Assembly (NCBI RefSeq): GCF_012584455.1
Contig: NZ_JABAEB010000013.1
Location: forward strand, 1-64,000
Direction: 5' to 3'
Length of the DNA stretch: 64,000 bases
Source of the DNA: Shewanella oncorhynchi
GTDB lineage: Bacteria > Pseudomonadota > Gammaproteobacteria > Enterobacterales > Shewanellaceae
A model generated the notes under the pieces. It saw nothing but the letters and a program-made list of their open reading frames with translations, was not told where the DNA came from and did no database searches. Shown here one piece after another: positions 51,183 through 59,701 of this stretch. The first letter of the stretch is position 1, and each line of letters begins with the position of its first letter. Both the position numbers and the translations under genes were made by a program.

Positions 51183-53201
51183 ATGTCGTTTCCCCATTTA
51201 TTAGAACCCTTAGATCTGGGATTTACCCAGCTCAAAAACCGTGTACTTATGGGCTCAATGCACACAGGTTTGGAAGAAGAAAAGGGCGGATTTGAGAAAC
51301 TGGCAGCGTTTTATAAAGAACGCGCTCTGGGCGGTGTAGGTTTGATTGTGACGGGCGGTATTTCCCCCAATCTTCGTGGTCGCCTTACGCCCCATGCCTG
51401 TCAGCTGAGTTTTCCTTGGCAAGTGGGTAAGCATCGCGTGGTAACGCGGGCGGTGCATGAGGCTGGCGGTAAGATCTGTATGCAAATTTTGCATGCGGGT
51501 CGCTACGGTTATCATCCTTTTTCCCAAGCACCAAGTAAGATTAAATCACCCATTACACCTTTTACGCCGTCTGCTATGTCTAGTCGCCAAGTGCGCTCGA
51601 CCATTAAGGATTACGCCAGCTCCGCCGCCCTTGCCAAGAAAGCGGGTTACGATGGTGTTGAGGTGATGGGATCTGAAGGATATTTGATCAATCAGTTTGT
51701 CAGTGCGCGCACCAACACCCGCACCGATGAATGGGGCGGTGCGTTTGAAAAGCGGGCGCAATTCCCAATTGAGATTGTTAACGCGATACGGGCAAAAGTC
51801 GGTAAAGATTTCATCATTATCTTCCGTTTATCTATGCTCGATCTGGTGGATAACGGTTCGACTTGGGATGAAGTGGTGCAACTAGCCCAGTGGTTAGAGC
51901 AAGCTGGCGTGTCCATTCTAAATACGGGCATTGGTTGGCATGAAGCGCGTGTACCGACCATTGCGACAAGCGTGCCCCGCGGCGCCTTTGCATGGGTGAC
52001 TGAAAAGCTCAAACAATCTGTTTCCGTTCCCTTAATTGCGACTAACCGCATTAACACCCCGGAGATTGGTGAGCAGATTATCGCCTCTGGTCAAGCTGAC
52101 ATGGTGTCGATGGCGCGGCCTTTCCTTGCTGATCCTGAGTTTGTGAATAAGGCTGCGGCGAACACGCCGGAGCTTATCAATACCTGCATTGGCTGTAACC
52201 AAGCTTGTCTTGATCATACTTTTTCCCTCAAGCGCGCAACTTGCTTAGTGAATCCTCGCGCCTGTTATGAGACTGAAATCAACTTCTTACCCACAGCCAA
52301 TAAAAAGCGTATTGCGGTGATGGGTGCAGGTCCTGCGGGCATGGCGTTTTCTGTCTATGCCGCTATGCGAGGCCATCACGTTGTTTTGTTTGAAGCGAAA
52401 TCTGAGGTGGGTGGTCAGTTTAATCTCGCCCGTAAAATCCCTGGGAAAGAAGAGTTTAACGAGACTATTCGTTATTTCATTAACCAAATTAAGCTGCATA
52501 AGGTGGAGCTGAGATTAAACACTCGCCTCGATGCCAGTGTGTTGGCGACGGAAAAGTTTGATGAAGTGGTAATCGCCTCAGGCGTTGTGCCGCGTGATTT
52601 AGTCTTACCTGGTTTTGACGACCCACGGGTGGTCGATTATCAAAAAGTGCTCTCGGGTGAAGTGACTGTCGGTAATACGGTGGCCTTGATTGGCGGCGGC
52701 GGTATAGGGTTCGATATGGCGCACTTTTTGTGTGAGCGCCAGTCGAGCACCTTGAACCCCGATAAATGGCTGCAACAGTGGGGCATAGATAAAACTTACC
52801 AGCATGCGGGCGGCCTAACTGAACCTCATTCCGACAATACTGATCATCGTAAGGTGTTTTTACTGCAACGTAAAACGTCGAAGATGGGCAAGGGCTTAGG
52901 TAAAACTACCGGCTGGATCCACCGTCTTGTGCTTAAGCAACATGATGTGAAGATGAAAACGGGCGTGAGTTACGATAAGTTTGATGATGCAGGACTGCAT
53001 ATTCGTGTGGGTGAAACCGCTGAAGTGCTGGCCGTCGATAACGTCGTCTTGTGTGCTGGGCAAGAATCGAATCGCACGTTAGTGGATGAGATGAAAGCGA
53101 CGGGCCTGCCTGTGCATCTGATTGGTGGCGTAGATGTCGCGGCAGAGCTTGATGCTAAGCGTGCAATCCGCCAAGGCGCTGAACTGGCAATGCGTTTATA
53201 G
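51183..53201 (+). CDS. fadH: NADPH-dependent 2,4-dienoyl-CoA reductase FadH
   Basis: A 672-residue iron-sulfur flavoenzyme needed to oxidise unsaturated fatty acids with double bonds at even positions. The N-terminal old-yellow-enzyme TIM barrel binds FMN (about 1-330, GSMHTGLEE, ILHAGRYGY, GVEVMGSEGYLINQF, MARPFLADPEF). The [4Fe-4S] cysteines follow in CIGCNQACLDH and CLVNPRAC (about 337-362), then FAD and NADPH Rossmann domains (VMGAGPAGMAFSVYA about 380, ALIGGGGIGFDMAHF about 500). Length matches E. coli FadH (672). It is a single-gene unit. Confidence 0.97.
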   Translation: MSFPHLLEPLDLGFTQLKNRVLMGSMHTGLEEEKGGFEKLAAFYKERALGGVGLIVTGGISPNLRGRLTPHACQLSFPWQVGKHRVVTRAVHEAGGKICMQILHAGRYGYHPFSQAPSKIKSPITPFTPSAMSSRQVRSTIKDYASSAALAKKAGYDGVEVMGSEGYLINQFVSARTNTRTDEWGGAFEKRAQFPIEIVNAIRAKVGKDFIIIFRLSMLDLVDNGSTWDEVVQLAQWLEQAGVSILNTGIGWHEARVPTIATSVPRGAFAWVTEKLKQSVSVPLIATNRINTPEIGEQIIASGQADMVSMARPFLADPEFVNKAAANTPELINTCIGCNQACLDHTFSLKRATCLVNPRACYETEINFLPTANKKRIAVMGAGPAGMAFSVYAAMRGHHVVLFEAKSEVGGQFNLARKIPGKEEFNETIRYFINQIKLHKVELRLNTRLDASVLATEKFDEVVIASGVVPRDLVLPGFDDPRVVDYQKVLSGEVTVGNTVALIGGGGIGFDMAHFLCERQSSTLNPDKWLQQWGIDKTYQHAGGLTEPHSDNTDHRKVFLLQRKTSKMGKGLGKTTGWIHRLVLKQHDVKMKTGVSYDKFDDAGLHIRVGETAEVLAVDNVVLCAGQESNRTLVDEMKATGLPVHLIGGVDVAAELDAKRAIRQGAELAMRL

Positions 53202-53253
53202 AAAGTCGATAAGCCTTACGTTTTAAACCTTAAGTATTCAATGTTAGATCCTG

Positions 53254-53286
53254 AAAGCCTGAACCTGTGTTCAGGCTTTTTTGTTT
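53254..53286 (+). terminator. Terminator after fadH
   Basis: AAAGCCTGAA pairs with TTCAGGCTTT around a six-base loop, then a T-run. The remaining 180 bp to the ferredoxin stop contain nothing recognisable. Confidence 0.88.
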
Positions 53287-53471
53287 TAGTTTTTTTGTGT
53301 GAATGCATTGAAAATAGAGAGAAGGGAAAATAGTGGGTTTTAAAACGTTTGGTATCTAATGGCGCGGATTGAATAAGGCTGTATTGAAAGGGGCTGTTTG
53401 TTTTAAAGCGATTTTTGCTTTTAACGCCACATCTTGTTTAAAGCAGCTTATTGAACAATCGAGTCTTACCG

Positions 53472-53924
53472 TTATGAGTCTTCAAACACTGCCTGTTTCT
53501 GCGTGCGTGTGTCACTTGCTACATTTTGTGTTTGCTTTGACTTAGCCAAACTGGCTTTATTCTGATGAGATTGACACGTATAGGTGACCACAGTTGCACC
53601 TTCAGGTGATAGATCCAGCTCTAAATCTTCTGTTGGTACACAGCAGCAGGGCAAACATTCATCATGTTTGAGTTCGGCTAAGGGTTCGTTTAAGTAGCTG
53701 ACTTTTCCGCTGATGACGCGTGTTTTGCAGGCACCGCAGAAACCGTTGCGACATTCTGAGAAGATTTTGACTTTTTTGGCTTCGAGCGCTTGCAGCAAAG
53801 TGCCTTGTTGCTCGGTAAAGAGCAACACAGGTTGACCTTGAAGGCGCACGATTGGCGCCTTCGCAAACAGATTTTGTGGCCGTTTTTTTGATGTCACTGT
53901 TTTAATGCCATTTTGTAACGTCAC
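53472..53924 (-). CDS. 2Fe-2S ferredoxin, YfaE-like, with extensions
   Basis: A 150-residue plant-type ferredoxin. The cluster Cys pattern is clear: ECRNGFCGACKTRVISGKV (CX4CX2C, about 56-67) and a fourth Cys in DECLPCCCVP (about 91). It lies directly after nrdB, so it is the counterpart of YfaE, which reduces the NrdB diiron centre to maintain the tyrosyl radical. YfaE is about 84 residues. This protein carries a basic N-terminal extension (about 25) and a polar C-terminal tail (about 40) rich in K, S, T and Q. Near its stop, GAGTCTT repeats 15 bp apart (53461 and 53476). Confidence 0.87.
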   Translation of the reverse strand: MTLQNGIKTVTSKKRPQNLFAKAPIVRLQGQPVLLFTEQQGTLLQALEAKKVKIFSECRNGFCGACKTRVISGKVSYLNEPLAELKHDECLPCCCVPTEDLELDLSPEGATVVTYTCQSHQNKASLAKSKQTQNVASDTRTQKQAVFEDS

Positions 53925-53935
53925 TTTTAAGTGTC

Positions 53936-55066
53936 TTATAGATCGAAGTCGAGGAACTCATCACCATCAACCGCGGAGTCGATTTGGCCGACAAGGTATG
54001 AAGAGACTTCAACTTCCTGTGGTGCAACTTGCACTGCATCGCTTTCTAACCAGTTTTTCATCCAAGGTAATGGATTGGTTATTTCTGGGTATGGTTGCGG
54101 TAGATTCACCGACTTCATGCGTTGATTAGTAATAAACTCAACGTATTGGCACAGGATCTGTTCATTCAAACCTATCATAGAGCCGTCTTTGAACAGGTAT
54201 TTGGCCCATTCTTTTTCTTGCTCTGCGGCTTTGAAGAATAAATCGAAAGCTTCCTGTTGGCATTCTGCAGCAATTTCACCCATTTCTGGATCGTCTTTAC
54301 CGCCTTGCATTATGCTTAAAATATGCTGAGTGCTGTTTAAGTGTAAGGCTTCATCACGGGCGATTAAGCGAATGATTTTCGCGTTACCTTCCATGAGCTT
54401 ACGTTCAGCAAAGGCAAATGAGCACGCAAAGCTAACATAGAAACGAATCGCTTCTAGGGCGTTGACTGACATCATGCACAGGTACAAGGCTTTTTTCAGG
54501 GTGCGGGTATTGACTATGACTTCTTTGCCATCGATAACATGGGTTCCTACACCGAGTAAATGGAATATCTGAGTCAGTTGGATCAAGTGATCGTAATAAG
54601 CGGCGATATCGGTCGCACGGCTTAAGATTTCTTTGTTCACAACGATATCGTCGAAGATCACTGAAGGATCGTTAACGATATTACGAATGATGTGGGTGTA
54701 TGAGCGCGAGTGAATCGTCTCAGAGAAAGACCAAGTCTCAATCCAGGTTTCTAATTCAGGCAGTGACACCAGCGGCAAAAAGGCCACATTGGGCGAGCGA
54801 CCTTGAATCGAGTCGAGTAGGGTTTGGTATTTCAGATTCGAAATAAAGATGTGTTTTTCATGATCAGGCAATGCACCGTAGTCAATCTTATCACGACTGA
54901 CGTCTACTTCTTCCGGGCGCCAAAAGAAAGATAACTGCTTTTCTATCAGTTTTTCGAACACTTCATATTTTTGTTGATCGTAACGAGCCACGTTGACCGA
55001 TTGACCTAAAAACATAGGTTCACGGGTGGCATCGTTGGGTGTTTGACAGAAGGTAGAGTAGGCCAT
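53936..55066 (-). CDS. nrdB: Class Ia ribonucleotide reductase, beta subunit NrdB
   Basis: A 376-residue diiron protein holding the tyrosyl radical for NrdA. Iron ligands and surrounding motifs are visible in FFWRPEEVDVSRD, LPELETWIETWSFSETIHSRSY split across about 103-122, and IARDEALHLNSTQHIL (about 235). The C-terminal tail VDGDEFLDFDL is the NrdA-docking peptide. It lies 75 bp downstream of nrdA and 12 bp before the ferredoxin gene, forming one operon. The 75-bp gap contains a directly repeated GGGATCCCTAT. Confidence 0.97.
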   Translation of the reverse strand: MAYSTFCQTPNDATREPMFLGQSVNVARYDQQKYEVFEKLIEKQLSFFWRPEEVDVSRDKIDYGALPDHEKHIFISNLKYQTLLDSIQGRSPNVAFLPLVSLPELETWIETWSFSETIHSRSYTHIIRNIVNDPSVIFDDIVVNKEILSRATDIAAYYDHLIQLTQIFHLLGVGTHVIDGKEVIVNTRTLKKALYLCMMSVNALEAIRFYVSFACSFAFAERKLMEGNAKIIRLIARDEALHLNSTQHILSIMQGGKDDPEMGEIAAECQQEAFDLFFKAAEQEKEWAKYLFKDGSMIGLNEQILCQYVEFITNQRMKSVNLPQPYPEITNPLPWMKNWLESDAVQVAPQEVEVSSYLVGQIDSAVDGDEFLDFDL

Positions 55067-55140
55067 GGTGCTATTTTTCCAATGGATAGGGATCCACTAA
55101 ATAGGGATCCCTATAAAACCGTTAACGTTAAAGTTAAAGA

Positions 55141-57429
55141 CTAGATTTTACATGCGCCACCGGCGCAACCGTCATCTTCTTTCTCTAAATTGGTGATGTC
55201 ATCGTGTGAATCCGACGCACCATCGCGAGTGTTATGGTAGTAAAGCGTTTTAACACCTAACTTGTAAGCATTGAGCAAATCTTTCAGCAGGGTTTGCATG
55301 GGTACTTTACGGCCTTCAAAACGTGAAGGATCGTAGTTAGTGTTAGCCGAAATCGCTTGGTCAACGAATTTCTGCATAATACCCACTAGCTGTAAGTAAC
55401 CGTCGTTGCTTGGCATTTTCCACAGCAATTCATAGCTATCTTTCAGTGTATCGAAATCGGGTACCACTTGTTTTAGCTGACCGTCTTTGCTCGATTTCAC
55501 GCTGATAAGTCCACGTGGTGGCTCAATACCATTGGTCGCATTGGAGATTTGCGACGAGGTTTCTGATGGCATTAATGCCGACAGCGTCGAGTTACGCAGG
55601 CCATATTGCTTGATATCGCTACGCAGTGATTCCCAGTCTAAGTGCAATGGTTCAGCACAAATTTTATCTAGGTCACGTTTGTAGGTATCGATTGGCAAAA
55701 TACCTTGAGAGTAAGTGGTCTCGTGGAATAACGGACACGCACCTTGCTCTTTGGCTAAGTTCATTGAGGCTTTCAGTAAATAGTACTGAATCGCTTCGAA
55801 GGTTCTGTGGGTTAAAGCGTTCGCACTACCATCAGAATACTTCATGCCATTTTTCGCTAAATAGTTAGCGAAGTTGATCACGCCTATGCCTAAAGTACGG
55901 CGATTCATCGAGGCGATTTGCGCGGCCTTGATAGGGTAATCTTGATAATCCAATAGATTATCCAGTGCGCGTACGGCGAGGTCGGCTAATGGCTCAATAT
56001 CAGATAATTCTTTGATAGAACCTAAGTTAAGTGCTGACAGCGTACAAAGCGCGATTTCACCTTCTGGATCATCGATGTTGTTCAATGGTTTAGTCGGCAG
56101 AGCGATTTCAAGACACAGGTTAGACTGTCTGATCGGCGCGACTTTTGAATCGAACGGGCTGTGAGTGTTGCAGTGATCCACGTTCTGAATGTAGATTCGG
56201 CCCGTTGAGGCACGCTCTTGCATCATCAGTGAAAACAGCTCAACTGCTTTTATCGTTTTCTTACGAATGCTGCTGTCTTGCTCATATTGCAGATATAAAC
56301 GTTCGAATTCGTTTTGATCTTCAAAGAAAGCATCGTACAAGCCAGGTACGTCAGATGGGCTAAATAAACTAATGTTTTCGCCTTTGATCAGACGTTGATA
56401 CATCACTTTGTTCAGCTGCACACCGTAGTCTAGATGACGGATACGGTTGTCTTCGACGCCGCGGTTATTTTTTAATACCAGCAGAGATTCGACTTCTAAG
56501 TGCCAAATAGGGTAGAACAGGGTCGCAGCACCGCCACGCACGCCGCCTTGAGAACACGACTTCACTGCGGTTTGGAAATACTTATAGAAAGGTAAACAAC
56601 CTGTGTGGAAGGCTTCACCACCACGGATTGGGCTACCTAAGGCGCGAATACGACCGGCGTTAATACCGATACCCGCACGTTGGCTGACGTATTTCACGAT
56701 AGACGAAGCGGTCGCGTTGATGGAATCTAAGCTGTCACCACATTCGATCAGTACGCAAGAGCTAAACTGACGCGTTGGGGTGCGCACACCGGCCATAATT
56801 GGCGTTGGCAGCGACAGTTTAAAAGTTGATACCGCGTCATAGAAATCTTTAACGTATTTCAGGCGCGTCTCTTTTGGATAACGGGCAAACAAGCAAGCCG
56901 CGACCAAAATGTAAAGGAACTGCGCGCTCTCATAGATTTCGTGGGTCACACGGTTTTGAACTAAATATTTGCCTTCAAGCTGTTTTACCGCTGCGTAAGA
57001 GAAGTCCATATCGCGCCAATGGTCGATATAGGTATCCATCACATCCAGCTCTTCGCGAGTGTAATCTCTTAAAATGTGTTGATCGTATTTACCTAGCTCA
57101 ACCAACTTAGTCACGTGAGCATACAATGCGGGCGGCTCAAACTGACCGAAGGCCTTCTTACGCAAATGAAACACCGCTAAACGGGCAGCGAGGAACTGAT
57201 AGTCCGGTGATTCTGGAGAAATTAAATCCGCCGCAGCCTTGATAATGGTTTCATGGATAGCTTCGGTTGGGATGCCATCGAAAAACTGTAGGTGCGAGCG
57301 AAGTTCAACTTCCGAAACAGAAACGTTTTTTAATCCCTTGGCTGCCCAAGTAATTACGCGGTGTATTTTTTCGAGATCGATATTCTCACGATCGCCACAG
57401 CGTTTTGTGACTGTCATAGTGCTATTCAT
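55141..57429 (-). CDS. nrdA: Class Ia ribonucleotide reductase, alpha subunit NrdA
   Basis: A 762-residue catalytic subunit making dNDPs from NDPs. The N-terminal ATP-cone (KRCGDRENIDLEKIHRVITW, about 9-28) allows dATP inhibition. FSSCVLIECGD (about 222) holds the first active-site Cys. SNLCLEIALPT (about 437) holds the radical Cys and Glu, and NSTLSALMPSETSSQISNAT follows. The C-terminal Cys pair CAGGAC lies in the final six to seven residues and takes reducing equivalents from thioredoxin or glutaredoxin. Length equals E. coli NrdA (761). Two NrdR-like boxes and a DnaA box precede it. Confidence 0.98.
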   Translation of the reverse strand: MNSTMTVTKRCGDRENIDLEKIHRVITWAAKGLKNVSVSEVELRSHLQFFDGIPTEAIHETIIKAAADLISPESPDYQFLAARLAVFHLRKKAFGQFEPPALYAHVTKLVELGKYDQHILRDYTREELDVMDTYIDHWRDMDFSYAAVKQLEGKYLVQNRVTHEIYESAQFLYILVAACLFARYPKETRLKYVKDFYDAVSTFKLSLPTPIMAGVRTPTRQFSSCVLIECGDSLDSINATASSIVKYVSQRAGIGINAGRIRALGSPIRGGEAFHTGCLPFYKYFQTAVKSCSQGGVRGGAATLFYPIWHLEVESLLVLKNNRGVEDNRIRHLDYGVQLNKVMYQRLIKGENISLFSPSDVPGLYDAFFEDQNEFERLYLQYEQDSSIRKKTIKAVELFSLMMQERASTGRIYIQNVDHCNTHSPFDSKVAPIRQSNLCLEIALPTKPLNNIDDPEGEIALCTLSALNLGSIKELSDIEPLADLAVRALDNLLDYQDYPIKAAQIASMNRRTLGIGVINFANYLAKNGMKYSDGSANALTHRTFEAIQYYLLKASMNLAKEQGACPLFHETTYSQGILPIDTYKRDLDKICAEPLHLDWESLRSDIKQYGLRNSTLSALMPSETSSQISNATNGIEPPRGLISVKSSKDGQLKQVVPDFDTLKDSYELLWKMPSNDGYLQLVGIMQKFVDQAISANTNYDPSRFEGRKVPMQTLLKDLLNAYKLGVKTLYYHNTRDGASDSHDDITNLEKEDDGCAGGACKI

Positions 57430-57554
57430 TTGGAGATAGGCCTTGGTTCTTATATGTATTTAGGTGAGCAAAATCACCGTACGTATCCTTGTAAAACAAT
57501 CAACAATCGTCCCTTAAATACAGCTGACTGGTTACAAACGAGTCAATTAAGCGG

Positions 57555-57601
57555 CGAGCTTCTAGTGTGTCTGATTGTTACCTATACACAAGATATGGTG
57601 T
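57555..57601 (-). promoter_or_regulatory. Paired NrdR boxes upstream of nrdA
   Basis: ACACAAGATATGGTGT at 57586-57601 matches the NrdR consensus ACAC-N8-GTGT closely. A more degenerate box ending TAGTGTGT (57555-57570) lies exactly 31 bp away, the three-helical-turn spacing of NrdR pairs. Confidence 0.7.
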
Positions 57602-57670
57602 TTTAAATTATATGGGATACAAGATAGTGAGGTTTGCCCCTATTTGCAAGTCTGAATTCAGGGGACATCT

Positions 57671-57679
57671 TGTGGATAA
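57671..57679 (-). promoter_or_regulatory. DnaA box upstream of nrdA
   Basis: TGTGGATAA is the perfect complement of TTATCCACA. DnaA control of nrdAB is known in E. coli; here the box lies about 240 bp before nrdA. The remainder of 57602-57932 has no gene that I can support. Confidence 0.6.
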
Positions 57680-57932
57680 CATGAGGATAAACTTTTGCGT
57701 TAGTAACGACTAACCTTGAAGCTCAATTTCAGGTTAGCGTGTCACACTCATGGGGGATTTTTAGGCGATCTTTTTCTTTAGATCGCGATTGCTCACGAGT
57801 GCCGATCTTTTATGCGCCTGACTTTTTCCGTGGGTCATAAATAGTATGCTGACACACTGATTTCCGTCAGTGAAATTATGTATTGGATGCCTTATTCGTG
57901 AGCATTGTAGGCGCTGTTTTTGGTTGATGTTG

Positions 57933-58613
57933 TTAAGCCAATGCTTCGATTAGTGCTTGATGTAGCTCAGTTGGGCTTGCAAAATGCGCGTGCGCAGGCC
58001 ATTGCAACGGCTTGTCGTTCACGCCCAGATAACCCCATAGGGCCACGCCGCCTAACATGCCAGCAGCCTTGGCCGCGAGCAAATCTCGCTCGGCATCCCC
58101 AAGATACAAAATGTGCTCTGGAGCACAGTTCAGTTGTTGTGCGCCTAACAGCATTGGTGCAGTGTGGGGTTTAGCGTGTTTTGTAGAATCGCCACTGATG
58201 ATAACGGGCATACGCAAGTGTAAATTCAGTTTTCGCAATAAGGGACGGGTAAAGCGCGCAGGCTTGTTGGTGATGACCCCAAACGGCAGCTGAGTTAACT
58301 CGAGCCAATCGAGTAATACCGCTATGCCTGTAAATAGCGCACAATGATCGCCATTAATGCGCTGATAGTGGGCGAGCAGCCCTTGCTGTACTTGAGTACG
58401 AAGATCATCCGCTGCATTGGGGATCGCGGCATCGACTAAGGCAAAACTGCCGTGGGATGCGGCGTAGCGCATGGCCGCTAACGGCTGCGCGGCGATGCCG
58501 ACGTCTTGAAGACTTAAATTGAGGGCTTGCACCAGATCCGGCGCGGTATCGGCTAAGGTGCCGTCGAGATCGAACAGCACGCCTTTGATCTGTGCCAGAC
58601 TCATATTAATCAA
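57933..58613 (-). CDS. HAD-superfamily phosphatase (Gph/MupP-like)
   Basis: A 226-residue HAD hydrolase of subfamily IA. Motif I is VLFDLDGTLADTAPDL (about 13-28) with nucleophile Asp and acid Asp, motif II is GVITNKPARFTRP (about 117), motif III Lys is in STKHAKPHTAPML (about 155), and motif IV is ILYLGDAERDLLAAKAAG (about 175). It is usually annotated phosphoglycolate phosphatase. It overlaps ubiG, and in Pseudomonas the HAD gene beside ubiG is MupP, an N-acetylmuramate 6-phosphate phosphatase of peptidoglycan recycling. That identity is an equally good hypothesis here. Confidence 0.85.
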   Translation of the reverse strand: MINMSLAQIKGVLFDLDGTLADTAPDLVQALNLSLQDVGIAAQPLAAMRYAASHGSFALVDAAIPNAADDLRTQVQQGLLAHYQRINGDHCALFTGIAVLLDWLELTQLPFGVITNKPARFTRPLLRKLNLHLRMPVIISGDSTKHAKPHTAPMLLGAQQLNCAPEHILYLGDAERDLLAAKAAGMLGGVALWGYLGVNDKPLQWPAHAHFASPTELHQALIEALA

Positions 58614-59316
58614 CCTTACGCGTCGCTATCATGTAATTCACATCAACCTTAGGCGTGTACTTAAAAATGCCCGTCAATGGGTTGTAGCTTACCCCTAAGG
58701 CATCGGTACAGATAAGATCGGTATTATCTACTAGCTCAATCAGCTCCGAAGGCTTAATGAATTTTTTATGCTCGTGGGTGCCAACTGGCAGCATTTTTAG
58801 CAAATATTCCGCACCTAAAATGGTGTGCACGTAGGATTTAATGTTGCGGTTGATGGTGGAGAAAAACACATGACCACCGGGTTTGACCATGTCACAGCAT
58901 GCTTTAATCACAGATTGTGGATCGGGTACATGTTCGAGCATTTCCATGCAGGTCACCACATCGTAATAGGCTTGATGATCTTGGCTGTGGGCCTCGGCAG
59001 TATTTTTTACATAATTAATGCTCACGCCTGTTTCGAGGGCATGCAGGCGGGCGACTTCTAAGGGCTCATCACCCATATCTAAGCCATCAACCTCGGCGCC
59101 GATGCGGGCCATGCTTTCAGACAATATGCCGCCACCACAGCCGACATCGAGCACTTTCTTGCCGAAAATACCGCCAGCGGTTTGATCGATATAGTTTAAG
59201 CGCAGCGGGTTTAATAGATGCAGCGGCTTAAATTCGCCGTTGAGATCCCACCAAGTTTCGGCCATACGTTCAAACTTTGCGATTTCCTGTGGGTCTACAT
59301 TGGTATTTTGATGCAT
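58606..59316 (-). CDS. ubiG: Ubiquinone biosynthesis O-methyltransferase UbiG
   Basis: A 236-residue SAM enzyme performing both O-methylations of ubiquinone synthesis. FERMAETWWDLNGEFKPLHLLNPLRL split around residues 14-40 is the family opening. The SAM motif is VLDVGCGGGILSESMARIGA (about 60-79), followed by CMEMLEHVPDP and GGHVFFSTINRN. Length is normal. It overlaps the downstream HAD phosphatase by eight bases and is divergent from gyrA, with a 385-bp gap (59317-59701) in which I could not assign promoters firmly. Confidence 0.97.
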   Translation of the reverse strand: MHQNTNVDPQEIAKFERMAETWWDLNGEFKPLHLLNPLRLNYIDQTAGGIFGKKVLDVGCGGGILSESMARIGAEVDGLDMGDEPLEVARLHALETGVSINYVKNTAEAHSQDHQAYYDVVTCMEMLEHVPDPQSVIKACCDMVKPGGHVFFSTINRNIKSYVHTILGAEYLLKMLPVGTHEHKKFIKPSELIELVDNTDLICTDALGVSYNPLTGIFKYTPKVDVNYMIATRKVD

Positions 59317-59701
59317 GCTATTACCTGAAGAAGCTGTATTGTGCGGCTATTATAACGACTATGTTTGATAAACAAAGTGCTCGACTGAGCTAAGCCCTTG
59401 TGGTTGAGTGAATTTCCAGCAGTTATCTGCTTTTATGTTAATTGTTGTGCTCCGTATCGACCTTTTACTTTATCCCTTTGACGATTTTTCCTCATCGTAA
59501 GCCGTGAATTTCAACGCTTGTTTATCGCACAAACGACCAAATTGACAGTGTTTTCATCTATTAAGCCTCCATACTCTCAATTCGATAATGATAGGTCTGG
59601 CGACATTAAATAACTGTGTTAGAATGCCAAATCACGTTTTTGGGCTAGGCAATGATACGGATTATACGTTGTCGGCTATTTTTCAGGGGAACGAGCAGTT
59701 T

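Noticed and set aside
53461..53490. 15-bp spaced GAGTCTT duplication around the ferredoxin stop
   Set aside because: A seven-base match flanking the stop is suggestive, but could be chance; mentioned under the gene only.
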